The notes under the pieces: generated by a model
The model's input: the letters and a program-made list of their open reading frames with translations, nothing else
The model's database searches: none
Told to the model about the DNA's origin: nothing
DNA from: Cucumis sativus
Taxonomy: Eukaryota > Streptophyta > Magnoliopsida > Cucurbitales > Cucurbitaceae
DNA: 64,000 nt
Direction: 5' to 3'
Assembly (NCBI RefSeq): GCF_000004075.3
Contig: NC_026655.2
Location: 2,232,001-2,296,000, forward strand
Shown: positions 25,101 to 39,000 of the stretch, one piece after another
How the letters are laid out: every line of letters begins with the position of its first letter
How positions within the stretch are numbered: position 1 is the first letter of the stretch
Position numbers and translations under genes: made by a program

Positions 25101-25850
25101 TTACACCTCATATTCTATAACAGTCCAATACAACCAACATTGGCCAGAAATGTTTTCAAATTTTAGACTTTGAATTACAAACTTCAAAAATACCAAACAC
25201 ACCTTCCACAATCAACGTAGTGAAAATTGAAAACATAATTAAAATAATTTGTTGTTGTTGTTAAATTTTAGAATTTTGCTGTATTAATTATTGTGGAAAA
25301 AATGTAGAGCATTGGTGAGTGGGGGCCAGGGAGAGCCAACAAAAGTCCAAGTAGCCAACAGACTAGAGAGGGTCTGGGCCGGCAACCCTATGTTCCCATT
25401 CCCCATCATTATATTATATTAGCCCACTGTTCCCTTTTCTCCCCCCCAAAAATGACCCCTTCTATTAGCCATACCCACCCAACTCATCACTCCCATTTTC
25501 TACTTTTCTTTCTTTAGAAGATTTGAAAGATTACATTGTCACCATGTTAACGTACATTGCAAGTTCAATAGATTTTGATTGTTACGGGTAGAGTTGTAAT
25601 AGATTTGTTTAGAGTTTAAATATTTTAAGATTAAGTTATAATAGTTTAAGAGTGTTTGATGAATATACTATTTTAGTTTAAATTATAACAATATGGATTT
25701 AAGATGTAATTTATTTTAGGTTGAGAGATAAATGTCAATAAAAGTATTACAAGTATTTATTATAGCTAATTGAGAATTTTTAAATCACTAATTGTGTTAG
25801 ATGGGCGATTCAATTTACTTGATTGAAGAAAAAATTGAAAAGAAAAGAAA
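19141..25850. other. Gene-free intergenic region between TCP gene and MSH2
   Basis: AT-rich spacer with short spurious ORFs. Exceptions are exon-like segments on the minus strand near 20.78-20.88 kb and 23.93-24.12 kb (listed as a candidate non-coding transcript), a small hairpin-prone stretch at about 20.28-20.43 kb, and a GC-richer block at 25.32-25.39 kb. I recognise no protein-coding gene. Confidence 0.55.
20783..24120 (-). ncRNA. Candidate spliced non-coding transcript
   Basis: On the minus strand, about 24.12-23.93 kb shows a strongly pyrimidine-rich leader-like stretch. It ends at a possible donor after AAAATCCAG (exon edge 23926). Far downstream, 20877-20783 is a 95-nt GC-richer block bounded by CTTGCAG on one side and GTAATT on the other, as expected for an internal exon. 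The first block contains only a short frame (ATG GTG ATG AGG and a stop four codons later), so a coding role is unlikely. No known microRNA was recognised. The transcript, its ends and any further exons are inference. Confidence 0.22.
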
Positions 25851-25908
25851 AGAAGGGAAGAGGTTGTTTGAGCCGGGAGTGTACTTCCAAACGCGCGAGT
25901 AGTCTCAG

Positions 25909-25917
25909 TTTCCCGCC
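25909..25917 (+). promoter_or_regulatory. E2F binding site upstream of MSH2
   Basis: TTTCCCGCC matches the E2F consensus TTTSSCGC and lies 155 bases before the MSH2 start codon, in a GC-richer block. E2F sites mark S-phase genes, which fits a replication-linked repair gene. Confidence 0.7.
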
Positions 25918-26063
25918 ACTACCAATCGGCACTCAACCGAATGTAAAACCCATCGCCAAGCTTTTCAGGTTCCAACTTCCAAGGGTTTTTCTCATCAAAG
26001 GAGAAAGGAAAAACAAAAGACAGAAAACGGGAAGAAAAGCCATAATCGTAAGCTTCAAAACGA

Positions 26064-29000
26064 ATGGGTGACAACGTTGATGAGCAAACCAAGCTTCCCG
26101 AGCTCAAACTTGGTAGACTCTACAAAATCATAATTTTTCTTGTTCTGTTTCTCTATTTGCACATTGGGTTTTCCAGTTTTTTTTTTTTAATCCATTTGGT
26201 TGAAAACGATGACAGATGCTAAGCAGGCTCAAGGGTTTCTCGCATTCTTCAAAACCCTACCCCCTGTAAGTTCATTTTGCAAGTTGGTTTCGCACTATCA
26301 GGGCTGAAATTGGTGTGATTTGTTGTTGTTACTGGACTTAAGTTCCTAGCGATATGGGATAGAAGGACATTAACTAGATGCTTGATTAATCATACTAGAA
26401 CAAGCTTATTCTTGTAATATTTCGGACTGTCAGAATTATTTAGAAACTCATTTAGCTCAGGCAATACAATGTAATTTATTTTAATTTCATTTTTGTGCTG
26501 CAGGACTCCAGAGCTGTTCGATTTTTTGATCGTCGGGTTAGTTATTCAATCTTCATTTGTTAACTTTGTTCGTAGGCTATCACTTGGTGTTATGTGAATG
26601 AAAGATATTCGGTCGGCTTTTCTTTATGATTGTCACCTATGTGAAGCAATTTGCGTATTATCAAACTGAAATGTCATTTCTTCGTATATGTCCGTAAGAA
26701 GCTGGAATTGGATATGTTTTCACGTACAAAACACATGCATATGTTATTTATCATATTCTATTTTTTCTGGTGGGATGAGATGAAGAGGCTCTTTCATTTT
26801 AGTTTCCAATTAATCAGTATTCTTGATTTAAAATAATACCTATGTGGAATAGATTCCGGGATTGATAGTTTTATAGAAGTAAGATTTTACACTTATTTGG
26901 CTATCTTGAGTTTCATCAGATTCTCTCATTTCTAAGGATTGTAGTCTTTTAGCACAAGAAAACAGTATCCTTTTTGTTTAAGAAATAATGATCATACAGG
27001 ATTACTATACCGCCCATAGCGATAATGCAGTTTTCATTGCAAAGACCTATTACCGTACTACGACTGCTTTACGGCAACTGGGCAATGCATCTGAAGCCCT
27101 GTCTAGTGTGAGTGTCAGCAAAAATATGTTTGAATCCATTGCTCGAGATCTTCTTTTGGAAAGAACGGACCATACACTAGAGCTTTACGAGGGTAGTGGT
27201 TCGAATTGGAGATTGATCAAAAGTGGATCACCTGGCAATATTGGCAGTTTTGAAGATGTTTTGTTTGCAAATAATGAAATGCAGGATAGTCCTGCTATCG
27301 TGGCACTGTTTCCATACTTCCGAGATAATGGGTGCATTGTTGGACTAGGCTATGTTGATTTAACGAAAAGAGTGATGGGAATGGCTGAATTTATCGACGA
27401 TAGTCATTTTACAAATGTGGAGTCAGCTCTGGTTGGTATTGGTTGTAAGGAATGCCTTCTGCCTCTAGAAAGTGGAAAATCTGGTGATATAAAACCTTTA
27501 CATGATGTATTGACGAAGTGCGGTGTGATGCTAACTGAGAGGAAGAAGTCAGAATTTAAAATGAGAGACTTGGTGCAGGATCTTTCGAGGCTCATCAAAG
27601 GTTCTGTTGAACCTGTTCGAGATTTGGTATCTGGTTTTGAATTTGCACCTGCTGCCTTAGGAGCACTGCTGGCGTATGCAGAATTACTAGCAGACGAAAG
27701 CAATTATGGAAACTATAACATCCAGAAGTACAATCTTGATAGCTACATGAGGCTAGACTCTGCTGCCATTAGAGCATTAAACGTCCTAGAGAGCAAAACC
27801 GATGCAAACAAAAACTTCAGTTTGTTTGGTCTTATGAATAGAACCTGTACTGCTGGAATGGGTAAAAGATTGCTGCATATGTGGTTAAAACAGCCTCTGT
27901 TAGATGTCAAAGAAATTAGTTCCAGACTGGATCTTGTTCAGGCATTTGTGGAGGACACTGCTCTCTGCCAAGATTTGAGACAGCATCTCAAACGAATCTC
28001 AGATATTGAACGATTGACGCATTATCTTGAGAAGAGAAGAGCTGGATTACAGCATATTGTTAAACTTTATCAGGTATAAGTTTAAATGAGCTGCTGAAAT
28101 TCGTTTTAATTGAAACGATTCTTAATGAATGGTTTGGATAATGACTAACGACATGCTAATTGAATACTGATGCACTGATATCTGTAAATGTACCCCTTTA
28201 GCTAAACTATTTACATTTTTTTCTACTTTATTATAAAGAAGTAAAATAGACAAGTAAAGACGGAGAATGTTTATACAATATTTGAAGGTTGTATACAGTT
28301 ATGTAAAAGCAAAAAAAAATGATTGTCTTCTCTTCTTTTTTGACACTGGGTTTCCATATATAAATATAATATATATATCTTGGCACTGGGTAATCAAGGT
28401 TCTTGTACTATCATGAATAAATTGCTACCGGGGACTTGGTTTTCATTGCAAGATTTATGTTTTTGTGATAAGTGGTATTTTATGTCCTTATTACTATGAT
28501 ATTTAAACTTTCATTTTTATAATGCAGTCAAGTATAAGGCTTCCATTCATTAAAAATGCCTTGGAGAACTACGAAGGACAATTTTCCTCATTGATCAAGG
28601 AAAAGTACTTGGAATTTCTAGAGACCTGTACTGACAACGATCACCTGAACAAGTTCAATAATCTCGTGGAAACTGCTGTTGATCTTGATCAGCTTGAGAA
28701 TGGAGAATATATGATTGCATCCAGTTATGATGATACTCTTTCCAAATTGAAGAATGTGCAAGAATCAATAGAGCAGCAAATACAGGACTTGCATAGGCAA
28801 GTTGCTAATGATCTTGATCTTCCAGTTGACAAGGCTTTGAAGTTAGACAAAGGTACCCAATTTGGACACGTTTTTAGAATTACTAAGAAAGAAGAACCAA
28901 AAGTAAGAAAAAAGCTCTCCACCCACTTCATTGTTCTTGAAACCCGAAAAGATGGAGTGAAGTTTACAAATACCAAACTTAAAAAGTTAGGTGACCAGTA

Positions 29001-32000
29001 TCAGAAAATCGTCGAGGAGTACAAAAGTTGCCAGAAAGATTTGGTTCATCGAGTAATTGAAACTGCTTCATCCTTCAATGAGGTGGATTTTCTGTCTATA
29101 ATGTATCTGTTGTTCATTAATCATTAGCACTTTAATTGGACTTAAAGAACTTTGTGTATTTGTAGGTATTCAGACCTTTGGCAGAGTTGCTCTCTGAATT
29201 GGATGTTTTACTTGGTTTTGCTGATTTAGCTTCTAGCTGTCCCACTCCTTATACTAGACCTGACATCACTTCATCGGTATTCCTTTTTTACCGTTGGTTA
29301 TCTTAAGCCTCAATAGATAATGTATCTCAATTAAAAATTGCAATTGCTGAAAAATTAACTTGTTTGTGGCCATCTGCAACAGAATGAGGGAAATATTATA
29401 TTGGAAGGAAGTAGGCATCCTTGTGTGGAGGCTCAAGACTGGGTTAATTTCATACCAAATGATTGTAAACTAGTGAGTAGCTTGTTTGGATAATCAAGAA
29501 TAAGTTAATTCTAATTTCATTTGTTGTTATTATGTTTTAGATGTGAAATATCTAATTACTCTAAACTCTTCTTTCTCTCGTAAATAGGTAAGGGGTAAAA
29601 GTTGGTTCCAGATCATTACTGGGCCTAACATGGGTGGAAAATCTACATTTATCCGGCAGGTGCTATGTTGATTACATTTACACCATTATTTTATTTTAAA
29701 ATATTTGAAGTATCACAGGTGCTTGATATTAGCTTGCTGTTATTGTTACCCCATGCATTCACTCTGAATAATGGAACTACTTTTTGGCGTCCATAAACCA
29801 TCTGAACCAGTTCAATTGTGTTTGTAGGTAGGAGTGAACATTCTAATGGCACAAGTAGGTTGCTTTGTTCCCTGTGACAAAGCTAGCATTTCTGTTCGTG
29901 ACTGCATTTTTGCTCGCGTAGGTGCAGGTGACTGTCAGGTGAGTTGTCAAAACACACTCGTTTCTTTTGTAATATCCCTTCACTAAATACTACATTTCCA
30001 TCAAACATTAGATCAACGTTTCCGTAAACATATTATGGTTACTTTCCAATAAGGAGTCAAAGGAGATTGGTTCTCAGTGCATCTTTCACTTCACTGGAGA
30101 GCTTTCTTCGTGCTAGAACACTGATTAGAACTAATGCCTAGTTTCTTACATCTATCCGTATGGACAAGAGGGGGAAGAAGATTCACTGGCTTTCCTAAAC
30201 TTTTCATCAATCTGTGATATGTTTTCCATATCATCAAATGATCGTTTTCCTTTTTGTTGCAATCTTATTTCTGTCTAATTCACATGTTTCATCAACTAAT
30301 CAAAACTCGTTCTACATATAAAAAGAAGAAGAAGAAATTGTATCTTTACAATCAACTTTGTAATTGATGGGGAACCATTTTCAGTCTTTTTCTGTTGAAG
30401 CATTTGCTTGACAGAAAATTATATTTTACCGGTTTCCTTTGTTCCGGAACTCTAAGAATGTTTAATTTACCATTCTAGCTTCGTGGAGTTTCTACCTTTA
30501 TGCAAGAGATGCTTGAAACTGCATCTATACTGAAGGGAGCTACAGAGAAATCTTTGATAATCATTGATGAATTGGGCCGTGGGACATCCACTTATGATGG
30601 ATTTGGTTTGTTTCATTCTTGACTCTTTAACTTCATCCTGATATGTTTGCATTATAGAGTTCCCATTGGTTATGGCACAAGCTTCACGCGCATCCTTAAT
30701 TCTTATTGCTTGTCCCCTTTTTGAAGAATATCCAAATGAGTTGTTAATGTTTATGGCTGGAAACTCTATTAAAAAGCAGACTGACCAAGTCTCCGACGTT
30801 CCTTGAACTTTTTATATATGATGCTAATGATTGTTTTTGTTCGAATTAATTAAAGCATGTTGTTGAAGAACTTAAGGAGATCAGTTTATACAATAATCTT
30901 CCTTTCACCTATTCGGCTTCACTGCTGAAAATTGTAGTACAGTTTAAATGGGACTCTTTATAGTGTGCTGATTTTCACTTAGGAACATTAATCCCTTTCT
31001 ATCTTTACTTAACCTGCTGAAAATTTCAAGACATCTTGAATGATACTTTCTTATTACACGACGATCAACACCTAAAATTTTGATGCTTGGAGCACGCAAG
31101 GCACTGCCTTGTTTCCTGGTTGTAAACGAAATAGTTGGATTTTATTTAAATAACTCTGTATTGAATCTTATAATCAGGTCTAGCATGGGCCATTTGTGAA
31201 CATCTTGTTGAAGTGATTAAAGCACCCACTTTGTTTGCAACCCACTTCCATGAACTTACTGCACTAGCTCATGGGAATACTGATCTTGATTCCCATGGAA
31301 AGCAAATGGCTGGTGTGGCAAATTTTCATGTCAGTGCACACATAGACTCATCAAATCACAAGTTGACAATGCTATACAAGGTAGATGTTTGCTTGGAATA
31401 TCTCTTTTTCTTGTATTCTATATTCTTTTCTCTGTCTGACTCCTAAAGTAGATGGGTTGACCAAGGACATGATAAGTTCGGAATGCTTACTTTTTTACTG
31501 TTTCTTTTGGATTCTGTATTTTGGTCGAAAGATTTGTGAAAAACAGGTTAGTATAACCATGTAGTTTGAAAGACACTACAGAAGGGCATTGGGGGTGTCA
31601 TTTGAATAAATTCTGTTGGATTAATATTAACCTGTACGGTATCTGTAATATGTTGATCTGGAGTCATTGGATCAATGGGAGTGAAAGTAAAGCTAGAGCC
31701 TAGAGTCCTGTTGTCGACATGTTCTTGAGCCTTTACTAGCAAAGGAGGATACCAAAGTCATTTTCTAAAACATATTCTTAGAATAGCGTGGAACTACAAC
31801 TTGTGAGTTTACCTTTGGTATTTTACCTATGATTTCTTTTACCGGTCTTAGTTAAAATTGGATACTGCAAGTTCATTGTTTTGCCCCAATTACTTGGTGT
31901 TGTAAGTTCTTTTATGTTACTGAGCTTCGTTTTTCTGTCTTGTGCAGGTTGAACCTGGAGCATGTGATCAAAGCTTTGGGATTCATGTAGCAGAATTTGC

Positions 32001-32898
32001 AAACTTTCCTTCTAGTGTCGTGGCACTTGCCAGAGAAAAGGCTGCTGAACTGGAAGATTTCTCCATTGATACAACTGCTTCAACCACTAATGGGAAAGAG
32101 GTATACAATCTTTAGTCTTACATTTTCGAACTAAAACAATTGATTCCATCCTTATTCTTTATCTACTACAGTTCATGGGAGAATGATTCAGAAATTCAAA
32201 TAAGAACAACATAGCTTACCTTCTTTGTCTATTATGTCACGTGTTTTTATTTCTTTTCAAAATTCTTGTTACACCCTGCTAAAAGGATGGATGTAGTTTT
32301 TAATTTTTACAAACCTTAAGGCTGAAAAAGACATCAACAAGCTTTGAGACCTAGACTGCTATTTCTCCAGAATTCAATTGGAATGAAGCTCCTCTCTTAC
32401 CAAATAAACTGAATGCTCATATTTGATTTGTCTGCGCTGATTCTCTCTTTTTCTTTTTAAATTCAACAACATATCGAATGGAAGATTTGAAGCTCCAACT
32501 TTTTTAAGCAAGGGTAGATACTTGAATCAATTCAGCTATGCTCAAATTGGCTTACTGTTTCTTTTTTCCTTCTTTTGCTCTAATAGATGTATGAGTGCAT
32601 GCACATACACGTGCATAAAGACACTCATATCATGTTTTATATGTCATTGCTCATCATTATATTACCAATTGGATTTGAATACACATTATATACACAGATA
32701 CCATTAAAGAGAAAACGTGAGTTCAGTTCAGATGACATGTCCAAAGGCGTAGAACGGGCTCGCCAGTTCCTAGAGGAGTTTTCTAATCTGCCCTTGGATA
32801 AGATGGATCTGAAGGAAGCTCTACAACAAGTGAGTCAATTGCGAGATGGTTTGAAGAAGGATGCCGTGGACTCTAATTGGCTCCAACAATTCCTTTGA
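26064..32898 (+). CDS. MSH2: DNA mismatch repair protein MSH2
   Basis: MutS homologue that pairs with MSH6, MSH3 or plant MSH7 to recognise mismatches and small loops in the nucleus and start repair. Thirteen exons: 26064-26112, 26216-26265, 26504-26536, 27000-28073, 28528-29082, 29166-29276, 29383-29472, 29588-29659, 29828-29938, 30479-30605, 31178-31380, 31948-32100, 32698-32898. All are in frame and give 942 aa, about the plant family length. The N-terminal mismatch-binding domain starts around [14 protein letters not shown]. The ATPase is complete: Walker [10 protein letters not shown] at 666-674, the STFMQEM segment at 720-726, Walker B LIIIDE at 741-746 followed by LGRGTST, and ATHFHE at 778-783. 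The start is the only ATG that joins in frame to the next exon through [10 protein letters not shown]. An E2F site upstream suggests S-phase expression. No break or missing catalytic residue was seen. Confidence 0.98.
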
Positions 32899-33701
32899 GG
32901 TATCATTCTTGCCTTGTGGCCTTTGTACAGCTTTTGTTAAGGCGTAAAAGGAGATGATTTTGAGTGTCTTTTCCCTCACAATTTTGGATGTACATAACCC
33001 CCCAAATACACTTGCTAGCTTCATTTTTGGGTATCTTCCCTCACAATTTTGGTTCTTTTGTGGAGAGGGGAAAGGCTAATTATGTATCAAAGCCCTGGAG
33101 AATATCGAATCTGTGGACTAGTTAAATCTTATATCAGGTGCCTGATTATCATGCTTTCATATGTTCATTGAAATAGTTTATTTGGGTGTATTTATCGTGG
33201 TGCATTTCCTCGTTTTTTTAATCACAACTGCAGAGTGGAGGGTTGTACTTTTCACCTCTAGTAATATAGTTTATGCCAATATCACTCGTCAATTACATTT
33301 TTACTATTTTGAATATTAAAATCGATCCAGTTTGGGTTTGGTATATTTCTAAATTGAACTGCTAACCCAAATTGAACCATTCAGGTAAAGTCAAATAAGG
33401 TTATGACATTTATCTATGGATTGAGCTACGTACTTTGAACTAAAATAAATATAATTGTTTCAATTGTGTTTAGCATTCTCAGTTTAAGATTTTCAATAAT
33501 ATGAATAGAAGAATAATAAGAATTTACACAATGATAAGTTATACATTAATTTAGAATAGAAGTAACCTGTTTTGTCAGTTAAATTATTGTTGTTTTTTCT
33601 TTAAATTTTTAACAAATAAGTACAAAATAACCACACACATCAAGTATTATCCATCCCTCGTTTTTAGGTGGATCAATTTTCTTACATTTTGAGAGAAATA
33701 T

Positions 33702-33834
33702 CATGTTAGTTACCATTGAACTAAGTTTATTTGGAATATTTTCCTCTTTTAAACTTTATTCTTTATCCATGTTAGTTACCATTGAACTAAGTTTATTTGG
33801 AATATTTTCCTCTTTTAAACTTTATTCTTTATCC
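33702..33834. repeat. Perfect 66-bp tandem duplication
   Basis: Two directly adjacent, identical 66-bp units (33702-33767 and 33768-33833) beginning CATGTTAGTTACCATTGAAC. The lack of any mismatch points to a recent event. An assembly duplication is a possible alternative. Confidence 0.92.
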
Positions 33835-36012
33835 ACCAAACGATTTGATTGAAAATTGATTACTAAACTTCACAGGGAATCTATCAAATCAAACATCTTT
33901 TGAATTTCAATTTCCATCAAAATCACATTCAAAGAAAGCCCTTAGTGCTTACAAAAAGCCTTATCCACCCATTGTGGAATAAATATCAGTTTCAAAAAGC
34001 CAAAAATATCACACCAATTAATTTATAGAAAAGGAATTGAACAAAACTATATCTATTCATATCTGACCCCCCCAAAAAAAAAAAATCTAATAATACTTTA
34101 TTTCAATCTTTTCAAAAAGTAAAAATAGACTCGTCACCATGTAAATTAATCCAAATATCTTTATTTTTATTTTTATTGAAAAGAATCAAAATTTATTTGT
34201 TTTCATAAACATATAAACACAATCATAGAATAATATATTAACATGTCATGTCACTTAAAGAATCATATCATATTAGTTGTAAATAAAAACAAGCTAACTA
34301 TTGATATTTGGTGTAAATAAAATTATGATAATGATAGAAATGATAATTTTATCATGCCAGTCCTTGTTTGAATTTATGATAAAACTCATTATCCTATATA
34401 GGATATTTATCAATACTTCCAATATAAAAAGTATACATTACATTTGTAATAATGAGAATGACGTGTATAGGACCATTTGAATATCTTAAGTACAGTTGTA
34501 TTTGTATTTTTAATCTTTATGATTAGTATTAATCCATTATGATCTTAAAGTATTGGCGCTCCACGTGTCCTTTAGGTACAACCTGTCTCCATTATTTGGC
34601 TATTGGAGCCTTCTCCAATTAGCCTCAACCATTCATCACATCTCATTAAAAGCTATGCTTAGAATTGATTTTTTTAAACGTGGATTTAAAAGTGATTATG
34701 TTTAAATTTTTGGTTTCTAGATTTTGATGGGAATTAATAATAATAAAATTAATTTAAAATTAGGGTCAATTACAAAAATAGTTTTGTTTTAAATGTGTTT
34801 GATAGTAGGTTTATAATCATAAAATTTGGTGTAGTTATCTATTGAATGTTAGTCGACGAAAAATAATGTTATTAATTTATGTATAAACATATTTTATGTT
34901 AGAATAATTAAATAATTTGTATAGCTATAATTTTGTAATATTATATAGTTTATAGTCTTTTGTATTGTAAATATTAAAAAAATAGGTTTCTATATTCTGT
35001 ATTTGTATTTGTATTTTAAAATTTAAAATTCATCATCTTTATGCCATAAAAACACCACAACACCACAAAGTTACTTTTGGAATTTTGCATTTTTGTCATC
35101 ACAAAATCCAAAAGTAAAAATAAATAGTTTTCCAAATCAAAATTCAAATTTGTCGAATATAATATTTGAATTTCACAACATAAAGCATTATTCAAATTGA
35201 GAATCTATTTTCTTCAAATTTGCCCAATCAATTATGTTAATTACAAAGCTACAAAAAATATAAATTAATTTAAAAGAAAGAAAAACAAAATTTGGAATAA
35301 TGTAACATGAAGATAGCGATGTTAACAAAGTTTATAAATTGGTGCCTACTGCCTATGGTTATTGATATAGGGGTGTAATATAAAAAAATGATATCGAACT
35401 TGTTGGCTGTTGGAGGTTTATTAAAATATATGGTTAGTTCCATTTAATGACACCCTTCGGTTGAGAGAATGTCTAACAACTATTGCCACCATTTTTTAAA
35501 CCTCGTTTTAAAATAAAGTATACAACATTAAATATTGAAAATGATGGGTCTTTATTCAACTCAACTTGACTCAATTACCCCCAATTCTTCCTCCAAATTA
35601 CATCTCTAATTAAAAAAAAGATCAAAAGTTTTGAATTTAATTTTTGATTTAGTCTATGTTTTTTTTATGTTAGTGAGTATTTTCTTTTTTAATTAAAAAT
35701 TAATTATGAAGTGAAATTTAAGGTTATGGTTGTAACCATAGTTAAATAAAAATAAATAAATCGTCTCTATATATATATACAATTAATTGAAACTTTGGAA
35801 TTGTGGGATGGTTTAGACATAGTTATCATTAGCTATTTGTTTTTAGACTTTAGCATTGGTGATTGATGGGAGTATATGGTGGTAGGGACAGAAATGCATA
35901 ACCCGCAGGTAATTTTAGGAAAGAAAAATGATGATATTGGGCACTCACTTTCTATTTTTTATAATTCCACTCAACTTGGAAATTAAGCTTTCGTACTTCT
36001 ACGCTTATTTCC

Positions 36013-36093
36013 AATAATAATAATAAATAAATAAAAATAAGAACTTTCATTTTTATTTATTTATTTATTTATTTATTTATTATTATTATTATC
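36013..36093. repeat. AT-rich inverted repeat of AAT/AAAT units
   Basis: A left arm of AATAAT and AATAAATA units (36013-36040) faces a right arm of TTTATTTATT and ATTATT units (about 36050-36093) across a loop of about ten bases. The arms are complementary, so the strand can fold into a long AT hairpin. Confidence 0.75.
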
Positions 36094-39000
36094 ATTTTTT
36101 CCTTTTGTTTTTCTCATGCATGTGGGTCCCATCCTTTCTCACATCAAATATTTTCAACTTTCATCAATTCTTAATTTCAATAGTTATACTAAACATTAAC
36201 TATATAGTTTCAACTAAGAAACAAAAATTCAAAATTTCATGATAAACTATATAGATTAAGTTTAAGATTTATTAAAATTTGGACATTTGTTAAAATATTT
36301 TTAAAATGTTAACGTTGATGAGAATGTTAAAATGTTGATTGAAGGTATACGATGATGGATGTTTATGAAAAAAATTATAAAAGCAACAACATTTTAATTA
36401 GTAAATTTAAATTTAGGGTTTAGGGTTTATGTTATATTCATGATATGTTGTTGAACTTCTTTATCATACGGTGAAATTGTTTATTTCTTTGTTAAACTTA
36501 TATATGTGAAGTGGAGCTAACACCACGTGGATGGAATATCTCTTACACGTATTAGCTTTATATATCAAGACTAGGCTTAGGATAAACATGTCAAAGGTCA
36601 AGCCTAATTAATTAACACTCACATAGAAACTCAATGTAGATGAGATTCGTAATTTGAGCGATAAGAAAAATGATATATTTTAGTCAAAACAATGCATAAC
36701 CAAAACGAACATCTATCAAACCAATGTGAACAAACATTTTTAAATGTATATAAATACAATTAAGCATAACAAAATGAATAAAAATATTTATAGATATAAT
36801 GAAATTTATTTTGATATGTATTTTTTGTGTTGCAATAGACGATTTAGATTTATTTTAGAGTAGATTATAATATTTTACTATAATTACAAATATTTCTAAC
36901 AATTTTGTAGGCTTGAATTTAGAGAAAAAAGTATTTACAATAACATTGACTTGGTTTATATAAATTGATAATTTGACTTTTAGTCTAATTATAAATTGGG
37001 TTAGTTTGAAATTTTGTTTTCTTAATAACAATGAATACAAATTAGAAATGGTTGGATAACTTATTTATAAAGGAAAGGATTAGTTTATTCAACATATTTA
37101 TACCTTTTGGAATCTTTTGAAATATAAATTTCATTAATTCTGAATTACTCTATAAATCCATCTCTTAAATGAATTGATATATATATATATAAAGTTTAGT
37201 TGGATAGTTTATTTTATTTTAGTTTTATTTGCCAATCCTATATAAAAATTATATATAAGATGCCAATATTATAATTTTCAATATTAATAGTCACCCTCTC
37301 CACATTTTAATGTAAATGGTTTGATTTCTTTTAAACAAATTAATTTAGTGGTTTTTTCTTAATAATCGTATTAATTTTTCCTAATATTGTATGCTCGAAT
37401 ATATATATATATAATAATAATAATACTAAATAACTTAAATCCAATATTTCTTTTATAACTTTAAGTGACACGTATCTTGAGCATAAACAAGAAAAAAAAC
37501 GAGAAAGAGAGTTGGGTTCATTGTTGACTATATAAAATATGACTTGTCTTGAAGAACTACTCTATTCATGAGATAATTAAATTGCGTTGTCTACACCTAA
37601 TAATTAGGTAGGTCATTCGATTATTTATTGGCGATATCGTAATTTACGTAATTATGTCATGTATTATTAAGATTAGTATTATAATTGTACGTAATAAGTG
37701 CGTGAGAGGAGTTATGACAGTAGATTGGGAATTAAATCCATATAACAACCCTAATTTTTTTTCTAATCTAAAATATCTCGATGAGCAAATTCAAATTTAA
37801 TTAGAAGCACCATTGTTTTATGATGACATAATACATCCATATATATATATATATTCAATGGATCAATAATGATAGACAGAAGACTTCTTATGATTATACA
37901 AACCAAAATTTGAACAAAAACAATTATAGGAAGAAAGATTCTTTAGACATAATTTGCAAGCCACTCCTAAATTATATATATATTTGGAGCCAACTCTTGA
38001 AGCAAACTACTGACTTATTATTCCTCTAATTTTTAAATTCAAAATTTTGTTTCATTGTTTAAAATAAAACTAGATCAAAACAATATACTTTAACAATTTA
38101 TGAATAAAATAAATCTATTTTAAAAGACGTGAGAATGAAGACAACAGACAACGTGTTTTGAAGACACGTGCCTTCATGAACGTAGCCCATTTATTCTTTC
38201 AAATTATAAGATTAAAAATGTAATTTTTATAGTAACCTTAGGTACGTTAGATATCGATATTAAGAGTTAATCAATATTTTTTTAAAAATAAATCTATCAA
38301 GTATCTTTAACCTATCATATAAATTTAAGAATGTAATTACTAGTAATAGTAAAATTTATAACTTGTTAAAACACTAAACATAACTTATTAAAGTCAAAGA
38401 TACACGAGTAATTTCCTTGTACTTGCTATCGATTTTTAGGTCAAAGTTTTAATTTTTCTATCCAAATATCGTTAAGAAAATACACCGTTATTCGTGGATA
38501 GGGACGACAATTCCACAATTAGAAATACAAATATATACCAACATTATCCAAAATATCTCATATAGGGATTGGGATCTTTTTGTATATGTATATGACAAAA
38601 ATCTTTTCCCCTCTAAGCTAACATTGTTGATGTAGAGCTTTAATTTAAGAATTTAAAAATATATATATCCATTGATGTCAAATATATTATTTCTTTATAT
38701 AGAAAGAAATTAAACAAAAAGGAAAAAAAAAGAGGAAACATGAATTAGGATATTTGTAAAGAAAAGAAAAGTGAGAGCCACCTTTGCCCCTCCTTTAGTG
38801 GCTCCAATATATGTGATTTTTATGTACATTCTCATATGGTTTTGTCTCCACACATTTGGCTAAAGAAAGAAAAATATTGTATGAAATTTTTTTTAGAAAT
38901 AGTATATTTTACCAAATATTTTAATTTATTTTACTATTTTTAACCTTCACTTTTATCCCAAAATCTTTATAATTAGTTTTTAACCGTTTATTTACTAAAC

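Noticed and set aside
33702..33834. CRISPR-like repeat
   Set aside because: Only two directly adjacent copies without spacers, in a plant nuclear context.
36412..36428. Interstitial telomere array
   Set aside because: Only two TTTAGGG units are adjacent; this is expected by chance in AT-rich DNA.
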